A DNA stretch of 64,000 bases from Congeria kusceri. Lineage: Eukaryota > Mollusca > Bivalvia > Myida > Dreissenidae. Below are positions 57,501 through 64,000 of the stretch, piece after piece. Made by a program: the position numbers and the translations under genes. Under the pieces are notes generated by a model. It saw only the letters and a program-made list of their open reading frames with translations, was not told where the DNA came from and made no database searches. Position 1 is the stretch's first letter; every line of letters starts with the position of its first letter. The stretch spans positions 19,884,656 through 19,948,655 of the forward strand of contig CM051029.1 in NCBI GenBank assembly GCA_027627225.1, given 5' to 3'.

Positions 57501-58780
57501 AACTAATTAAACAAGGGTTAATACAATAACCAATTCCGACACGGCTTGTGTCGTATAATAAGTTAAAATATCTCATTCCTATCATCTTCCAAAACGTGAA
57601 CACAACTGGTGTAATATAATTTTGAACATTTAATGTGTTAATGAATTCATTGTCTTTTCGTATTTGGATATTAAGTCAGATATAACAATTCAATCTTTAT
57701 TGAGATATACAAGGAAACCGACACATACACAAAATATACAACAATAATATCCCAATAAAGATTGAAGTTAGGTAGTTTATGGCGTCATCTTATTAAAATT
57801 GATACGTCATAACATACGCAGAACTTTATCTAGCTCTACATGTTTGCCCGTTGAAAACAAATTAAAAGAACCAGGAACAGAAACATATGACTTTTTTATT
57901 TATTTCAGCTGAGTTTTAAAATGAAATCGTAAAAAATAAACTGTATTTTATTAAACTATTAATTAGAAAAAAGATTGCGTCAATACGCGCACGTGAATTT
58001 GAAAATGACCGGAACTACCTGTATTGGCATGATAGTTAAAGGTTAATTATTTGTTTCCTATACAAATATGTTACTATGTATAGTAAATTACATAATAATA
58101 CTCTGTATTCTGACAGTTATTAAACTCAAATTGATATAAACGTATTAAATCGAGTACTTTCGTTTCGAAGTAAAATACGTTTGATGATAGTTGGTGCGTG
58201 ATATATCTTAACTGTATCATAATCAATGCGGATAAGTAACATGGGTATATATTCTTTGATTGAAGATCTGTTGTTCATCTGGCATATTACAAACTGGCAG
58301 ACATTTTTTTCTGGAGGCCACGAATGGGTAATGAAATAAACACAGTAGCGCAGCGGTATTTGCAATATATAACAATTAAAAAGCATAATGCTTTAGATAC
58401 GTAAAATAAATATGGTATTTGTAAATGCATTTGGATTAGTAATTATTACATGGTTTATTTCAAACCCTCTGATCACAACCTTATCAAAGCAGGCTAAGTA
58501 TTTTTCTTAACAAATGTATACAATTTACAGGTAAATAACGAAAAACATGCATTGTGAAGCTTAAAAAGTAAATATTATAAATAAGATATATAATAGTAAC
58601 TTGATGTATATATTTGCTACAAATTTTAATTAATTTATATTTATATTTTACATTTCTGGCATCAATGTATTAACATACATGTATATTTTAAGCAATAATC
58701 ATAGTTCACAAGCTTAGTTATTAAAGACCTTTGTTCTATGTCTGTGTCTGACCGTTTTGTATGTTTATATATGTAATATG
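57500..58780. other. no gene recognised
   Basis: AT-rich, short frames only. Confidence 0.45.
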
Positions 58781-58786
58781 CTAAAA

Positions 58787-59275
58787 TCAAACTATTTTTA
58801 AACCAGCAAAGCGGGGAATACATTTTCCATTTTTGCAATTGAACATATAACGCTTAAGGTCAAGATACAAAATATCAAATTTAGCATTTACATTTGTGCG
58901 GTTTCCTAAAATGAAATATATACAGTTAATGACAAGAAAATAGCAGTGTTCTGATAATTTAACAAGCATTCCTTTATACTTCTGAACAGAAATTGGACAT
59001 GTTCATAATTCCATAAAAAAGGAAAATAGTTTCTTCATCTTGATTCCAGAAAGTACATTTAGTATTGCGCTTTTATATTTAAAACAATAAAGCATTTGTT
59101 CCTAAGATTGTGTGTATACTTCTAGCTTGGAACCATTGTACGTAGCTATCTTTCGTAGTCTAGAATTGTTTTCTAAAATTAATTTTCCATTCTTCTTAAT
59201 CAATGGCATAATCGACCCACTCTTTTAAACATGCTGGCTGTACATCGTTTTCAATTAAACATTTATATAAAATAT
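58787..59275 (-). mobile_element. L1-type LINE ORF2 C-terminal relic
   Basis: On -, from 59,270: ACLKEWVDYAID, WKINFRKQF, VQWFQARSIHTILGTNALL, KCTFWNQDEETIF and, after a short gap, CIYFILGNRTNVNAKFDIL with LDLKRYMFNCKNGKCIPRF. This is the end of the L1 ORF2 protein with its Cys-containing C-terminal region. Stops and shifts are present. It may belong to the same L1 family as the 24-32 kb copy, which lacks this region. Confidence 0.65.
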
Positions 59276-59279
59276 AAAG

Positions 59280-60200
59280 TTATATAATAATATTACTTTT
59301 TAACTTTACTTTGCTTTCGTAAAAAAGTCTTGTGCGTAGCAGTATGTGTTTATTTGTTTGCGGATGCAAATGCAAATGCAAATGCATTCGAACATGAGTT
59401 TAAACAATACGCTCAACAAAACTGGGATGATCACATCTGGTTTACGTCTCGGTAAGCTGTTACAATCGTTAGAGTAAGATTACTTTCTTATTAGCAGGTG
59501 TGTTTGATCCTTTCCAACCAGTAAAAGGTGTCCATTTTTTAAAGTTCGTCCAGTCCCGACAATGTCAAATTGTTATACGTTTTGTCGTCACTGAAGAATG
59601 TCGTTTCCACACATTTTGACCTCTCATGTGGACTATTGTATGCAGTTTGATGTGCTGTAGTTTTAGTTTTCATTGCAATACCTAAGTATTCATAAATATA
59701 TGTTTCTGAAAGTGTTTCGTACTCACCGCAAGTTTCAAAATGACTAAGCGTCAGCAGATATTACAATGCTTTAAATTTCACTTACAAATATTAGCGTATT
59801 TGTTCTTGCTTATTTTGTTTTCAATTTTGTAATACCGAGAGCTATCTTTCATTTATCGTATCTGGAGGTACCGAGGTTGTAGTGCTTACTCTGAAAATAA
59901 TCATACAAATAAATACACAGTAATTCGAAAACAATGCATATTGTATTAATTTCGCTTATTATAAATACATATACTAAATTAACTAAATGGATTGATTACT
60001 ACATGTACATATACTCAATAAGCTATTCAATTGACAATATACATATTATACGTACAAATATTCATAGCATATGTATAATAGTAAATACACGTTTAAATTC
60101 AAAATATAAGAAGACGATCAAACTGGCAATCGCCTTGTTAAAAAAGTATACTAAGAAGTATATGTATATATATTAGAGAAGCAAAGTCGGCTCAGTAATA
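59280..60200. other. no gene recognised; tandem octamer-like motif
   Basis: At about 59,366-59,388, GCAAAT is repeated so that ATGCAAAT (POU/octamer-like) occurs three times. The rest is AT-rich. Confidence 0.4.
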
Positions 60201-60219
60201 TCCACATTACGATATTATC

Positions 60220-60269
60220 TTACTTAGGTAGTTGTAAGTCATCGTAGTGTCCCGACGGTCTGGACTGGT
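60220..60269 (-). CDS. last exon, short tail with YDDL
   Basis: A GTCATTTTCAG acceptor; with two leading bases it reads QSRPSGHYDDLQLPK and TAA (60,222-60,220). The two leading bases complete the codon left by the TM exon's donor, giving a continuous frame, which supports the splice. HYDDLQ is a tyrosine-x-x-leucine motif. Confidence 0.5.
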
Positions 60270-60633
60270 CTGAAAATGACCGCCAACAATGACATTAGCC
60301 AAATAACCAAATAGAAACTTAAAGTTAACGAATACAATTTCGTCATTTGAGTCCGGTGGTCCTAAGTGACACAAAATGTTTACCTTACACAAGTATTTAA
60401 AACTGTATGACTTGGAAAACGCAATGAACCATATTGAGGTTAAGTTCAGATTAAAGGCGCGTACTTTGTACCATACTGAGGTTAAGTTAAGATTCAAGGC
60501 GTACATTGTCAAGCTTGGCCTAAGTGCGTTAAATATCAATTGCAAATACATAATAACAACACAGAACAGTAATCAAAATTAAAACTAAAACGATCAATAC
60601 TAATAATTATTTAAAGTTAACTATTGTACATAC

Positions 60634-60790
60634 GTCGTCTCTGTTGAAATTTATTCCTAAGTATCCCTAACAATTTCTCAAGTACCAGAGAGATAATTCC
60701 TCCACCGACAGCACATGCCAGTGCTACACCGATTAATAACGTTTCAAAAGTACATTCTTGTTTCTCAAGTGGAACACGTTTTGGTGTAAT
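60634..60790 (-). CDS. transmembrane exon of the 60-63 kb receptor
   Basis: Reads TPKRVPLEKQECTFETLLIG, then a membrane helix VALACAVGGGIISLVLEKLL and a basic stop-transfer run RNKFQQRRR up to a GTATGT donor. The upstream acceptor is unclear: the nearest AG candidates give the wrong phase relative to the FN3 exon, another sign of decay. Confidence 0.5.
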
Positions 60791-60913
60791 TAAAGTACAA
60801 TTAGTTTGCGTGAAACATAGTTGTACACGAAATTCAAAATTGAGATTATATATAGAAGGACTATGCATCAATATGTATTTTAGATCGCTAAAAAATCTAA
60901 ATCATGTGTATAC

Positions 60914-61206
60914 CTGTATTGTTGGAAACAAGAGTTCCCGATATTATTTCATCCGTCTCCTTGGATTTTCCTACATCGTTTTCTGCAAATATTTTCAGGC
61001 GATAACTTATTCCTGGTTCCAATTCTTCTAAAGTGTAAGCATTCCGAACATTCATATGCACGTCAGTCCAATTTGTTGCATAAGTTCTTCTGAACTTATA
61101 ACAAAACGTTGTTCGTCACCTCCATTAAATCCTGGTTCCGAATGAAGTTGCATCGAGGTCTCCGTTACTGATTTGACACAAAAAGATTTGGGGACATCAG
61201 GTCTTG
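60914..61206 (-). CDS. fibronectin type III exon, one frameshift
   Basis: Acceptor ATTATGTAG, donor ACAG/GTATAC. First part: RPDVPKSFCVKSVTETSMQL and PGFNGGDEQ. After a one-base shift: YATNWTDVHMNVRNAYTL, LEPGISYRLKIFAENDVGKS (typical FN3 F-G strands, with the L-x-P-G-x-x-Y and A-x-N-x-x-G pattern). The shift lies near 61,100. Phase 1 at exit. Confidence 0.65.
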
Positions 61207-61402
61207 CTACATAATTGGAACAGGAAACGTCAATATAGAGACATACATGTTGAATAATAATCGAGTTATATGAATGTTTTTAAAAAATGGTTGATATATA
61301 GTTTTACAAACATGAGTTGCAAGTACTCGATTAAATGCATTACGTGTGACTTTCATACTGTTATTTAAAAAAGTATTTAACTCAACACACATTTATCCAT
61401 AC

Positions 61403-61558
61403 CTGTCCGACAAACGGTATTTGTTGATAAATTAAAACAGTGAATACCATTGCACAATCCACTGATTACTAAATAGCCTTGGAAGACAAAACATATTAAG
61501 TTCTTTAGCGCGCAAGAATAAGTATAATTACATGTGGAAGACTTGTATTGGACATAAG
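61403..61558 (-). CDS. possible Cys-rich exon between Ig half and FN3
   Basis: Donor ACAG/GTATGG and acceptor CACTAG. Phase 1 at both ends, joining in frame to FN3. Reads YVQYKSSTCNYTYSCALKN then a stretch with four more cysteines. It could be the second half of the C2 Ig domain, but the phase does not fit the exon at 61,605-61,786. Confidence 0.3.
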
Positions 61559-61604
61559 CTAGTGGTGTTAGAAGTAACATAGTTGAAATGAACTATATAC
61601 TAAC

Positions 61605-61786
61605 TTGGTTGAACTTAAACACAACAGCACCTCCATCCTTTTGACCTCCTGGATACAACCAACGGTAAGATGGAGGCGGATATCCGGAGGCCGAACACTG
61701 GAACTCAACGCGCTTTTCTTCATGGACAGATGCAGTTTTCGATACGATGGTGTCATTCAATGTAATAGTCGGGTTTGAAGCAGGAA
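61605..61786 (-). CDS. C2-type Ig half-domain exon
   Basis: Acceptor TTCTTAATAG, donor CCAA/GTTAGT. Reads PASNPTITLNDTIVSKTASV, then EEKRVEFQCSASGYPPPSYR and WLYPGG, i.e. the first Cys, the G-x-P-x-P loop and the Trp of an I/C2-set Ig domain. The second Cys half would be in a following exon. Open throughout. Confidence 0.6.
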
Positions 61787-62443
61787 CTATTAAGAAAAAA
61801 CACATTTACAGATTCGAAAAATATTTTATAGTTTGTCATATCGCTTAAACATGGTTAATTTAATGTAGACCCGAAAACATTGTAGCGGTATTAGCACAAT
61901 TACAGACACAATTTCATAACACATATAAACTGTCAGTGTCGTTTAACTTAAAAGTTCAAACAGATTAACTTCAAAAAGCGTGTGCTAAGTGCTTATCAAT
62001 AATCTAATAGCATTAATAGAACACAATTAATTCACAATAGTAGAATATATGCTGTGTTTAAGTAGCATATACCTGGCATCATTGGATATAGTTAGAGTTC
62101 CATAACGTACTGGCATTGTTGGCCTTTTTATTTCGTATGCGTTTGCTAGCAACGGAACTAACGTACACTAACGAATTCATACTTATAACTGGTGTTCCGT
62201 ACACGAGAACGTATGACTTCAAAGATACGCGACTATTTTGCAGACGATAACACATACGGTTATTACTACCTCTAAAGTCACGCACAATATAATGTTATCG
62301 TTTAAATCTCGCACATAACTGAACCTCTATGTGCGCATTTGCTATGAAAACAATACTATGTCAGTTTATAGAAAGCATATAAAGCATGTATAGTCTGACT
62401 CTAAGACGCGTTTCGTGCAATCATTATTATTTATGCAACTTAC

Positions 62444-62743
62444 ATTGTATTTGTAAGATCAACCCCTTGCTCTTCGATACCTTCGTAGTTTTGTATACAT
62501 AGATAGCATTGCACGTCAAGTTCTTGGTACTATATGTTGTGGGCCTATATCTTAAAATGCTCGTTGCTACATCAGAGCTGTACGTGTAGCTGGCCATATC
62601 TGTAATGTTCGTGTCGTCTGAAAACCACTAAATACTGGCCGCATACCAGCTTGTTGAAGTGGTGCAAGTGAAGTTAGTTGTTTCGTTAAATAACATGTAC
62701 GAAACATCATACCGGGGATGCAGTTTTACTGCTGTCAGTGGTA
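62444..62743 (-). pseudogene. Ig-B exon, one in-frame stop
   Basis: Acceptor ACGTTTCAG, donor CAAT/GTAAGT, phase 1 at both ends. Reads VKLHPRYDVSYMLFNETTNF, TCTTSTSWYAASI, TAG, WFSDDTNITDMASYTYSSDV and KNLTCNAIYVYKT. Cys-Trp-Cys spacing fits an Ig domain with several N-glycosylation sequons (NET, NFT, NIT, NLT). The TAG is just before the core Trp. Confidence 0.6.
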
Positions 62744-63108
62744 CTGAAACGTTAATTCAAAACAATAATATTTGTAATATTTTGTGGACAAACAAAATAT
62801 AACTGTTACACTAATTAAATTGAAATGCCAACATTTACAACATGCAAACAAAATTAACCAATTTGCATTTGCCTTTGTGCATTTTCATGAAGTATTTCAT
62901 GTATTGTATGTACTAATTCACCAACAAATGTAAAACAGACCAATAAATCAAGATTAATATGACTAATTATCAAATATTCAATTTTCTCATATCTCAGTAA
63001 TAGAAGATGATCGCTGGATTCCATTAATACTGTGTGGTTGTAAAGGTCATCAGAAGTCTTGGACGATGTAATAAATGTGTGTAAGGGATAATCAGTAACA
63101 CGACCTAC

Positions 63109-63447
63109 TCATCAGGCTAATTGTATAGTTATTGCTAGAGGTTTCGACACCACCAACTGCTGTCGAGCACCATAATCGTTGACCATCGTTTGATAACGTT
63201 ATCACCTTTAGGACACATGTATACACCATCGTAGAATTGCATAAGCAATCCAAGTAATCTGAACTCTGAGCACATGTCCCATCGGAAAATTGTTGAACTT
63301 TGACTGTTTCTTTGGTATTTGTTTATGGGTCTGTTTTACGCAAGTAAACAGTTGTGACTGGAGTTGATGTCGAGCATGTCAGTGTAAGGCTGTTGTTTAC
63401 ATACACGTCATCCACGTTGGTCACGAGTGTGATGTTTAAATCCAGAG
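63109..63447 (-). pseudogene. Ig-A exon, one in-frame stop
   Basis: Acceptor ATGTTTAG, donor ATGA/GTAGGT, phase 1 at both ends, 339 nt. Reads LDLNITLVTNVDDVYVNNSL, TLTCSTSTPVTTVYLRKTDP, TAA, then DGTCAQSSDYLDCLCNST and MVYTCVLK, LWCSTAVGG, SSNNYTISL. It aligns along its whole length with the exon at 51,383-51,727, including the extra cysteines and the final NNxYTI strand. Confidence 0.65.
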
Positions 63448-63449
63448 CT

Positions 63450-64000
63450 AAACATACTTTGTCTCAAATAATGTTCACATTTAACTAATAGTCATATGTA
63501 GCATACACTTACCGGATGCACGAACTTATTAATGTGTGAATCTCTGGTTTATTATAATACGCTCTTTTATTGGGTGTTTTGTTCGAGATTTATACCATAG
63601 GAAGACAACTATTATTATATCAAATGTAACTAGATAAACTTATTATAACCGTTAGTTTACGACTAAAGAAATAGATGATTGAGTACTAGTAACTTCCATG
63701 GACTTTCAGTTTGTCAGCATCTTAAACGTTTCGATGTATGTTTGAAAAATAGCTGTTATGCCTTTGCCATTGTGCAGACTTTAATTACGTCTTGCCACCT
63801 GTCCGACCGTTACAAATCATGCCTCGGACATTCGAAACTCCGTGTTAGAGTGTATTCAAATATCCCATAATTATTGACCTGTATGAAAAAATTTGTAATG
63901 AACAAACATGGCTTCCAGGGTACTATCAACATTTGTATTATCCACCAAAGGATGAAATCGTTATTGATTTGATGCCAAAGTTAGTGTACTCTTAATAGTG
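63450..64000. other. no gene recognised
   Basis: Upstream side of the - strand receptor. A signal-peptide exon would be expected here or beyond the window, but none is evident. Confidence 0.4.

Larger units (their letters stand above)
60220..63447 (-). pseudogene. Ig-Ig-half Ig-FN3-TM-tail receptor gene, decayed
   Basis: Ordered - strand exons: Ig-A (63,447-63,109), Ig-B (62,743-62,444), C2-type Ig half (61,786-61,605), possible Cys-rich exon (61,558-61,403), FN3 (61,206-60,914), TM (about 60,790-60,634) and tail (60,269-60,220). Most exons enter in phase 1, as is usual for Ig and FN3 cassettes. In-frame stops occur in Ig-A and Ig-B and a one-base shift in FN3, so as sequenced it cannot make a full product. 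The architecture is that of a single-pass cell-surface receptor or adhesion protein. The Ig-A exon is homologous to the intact exon at 51,383-51,727. A signal peptide exon was not found before 64,000. Confidence 0.6.

Noticed and set aside
60207..60551. 114-residue - strand frame spanning the tail exon
   Set aside because: It reads the tail exon in the wrong frame; only 60,220-60,269 joins in phase to the TM exon.

Overview
The window is animal nuclear DNA, AT-rich and intron-rich, and almost certainly from a bivalve mollusc (a dreissenid-like mussel is a guess). The evidence is: no bacterial-style gene packing; GT-AG exon boundaries at every recognisable gene; short dispersed elements of bivalve type (the TAGCTCACCTGAGCAC element and 150-190 bp tandem units headed by GGCGTCGGCGTC); and many decayed LINEs. 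Coding sequence is sparse. Most recognisable coding DNA is either a decayed gene, a transposon, or single short exons of immunoglobulin (Ig) receptor-like genes. No exon could be confirmed with transcripts.

Left part (1-18 kb). A decayed copy of an uncharacterised metazoan multi-copy gene family lies on + at about 2.0-4.6 kb and keeps one phase-perfect intron. At 5-9 kb a block is repeatedly duplicated and carries two arrays of a 54-bp minisatellite and a trinucleotide tract. On the - strand at 11.7-13.4 kb lie three exons of a gene whose cysteine-rich domain matches the P2X7 intracellular-domain family, broken by stops and frameshifts. The rest is non-coding.

Middle (18-39 kb). This is repeat territory: tandem-unit elements at 18.9-19.8 and 21.9-22.4 kb, a SINE-like pair at 19.5-20.2 kb, an L1-type ORF1 (24.0-25.0, +), a Ty3/gypsy pol fragment in which integrase precedes reverse transcriptase (28.0-28.7, +), an L1-type ORF2 (30.5-32.7, +), a second LINE on - (32.9-35.5) split by about 400 bp of (TA)n, and a third LINE RT fragment on - (36.2-37.2).

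Right part (35.7-64 kb). Pieces of Ig-superfamily membrane receptors appear on both strands. On -, an intact Ig exon (51.4-51.7), a 39-nt Ser/Thr stalk exon (50.5), three tandemly duplicated transmembrane exons (42.0, 41.1, 40.2) plus a fourth relative (43.5), and a tail exon (35.7-35.9) have mostly compatible splice phases. A second, decayed receptor on - at 60.2-63.4 kb has the order Ig, Ig, half-Ig, FN3, TM, tail. On +, short exons at 44.9-45.6 and 52.3-52.4 kb look like cytoplasmic tails rich in Tyr-x-x-Leu/Ile motifs. The tandem transmembrane-exon array, with possible reading-frame switching into the tail, is the most unusual feature. A mariner transposase relic (54.6-55.5), 150-bp tandem repeats (55.7-56.3), microsatellites and an L1 tail (58.8-59.3, -) fill the remainder.
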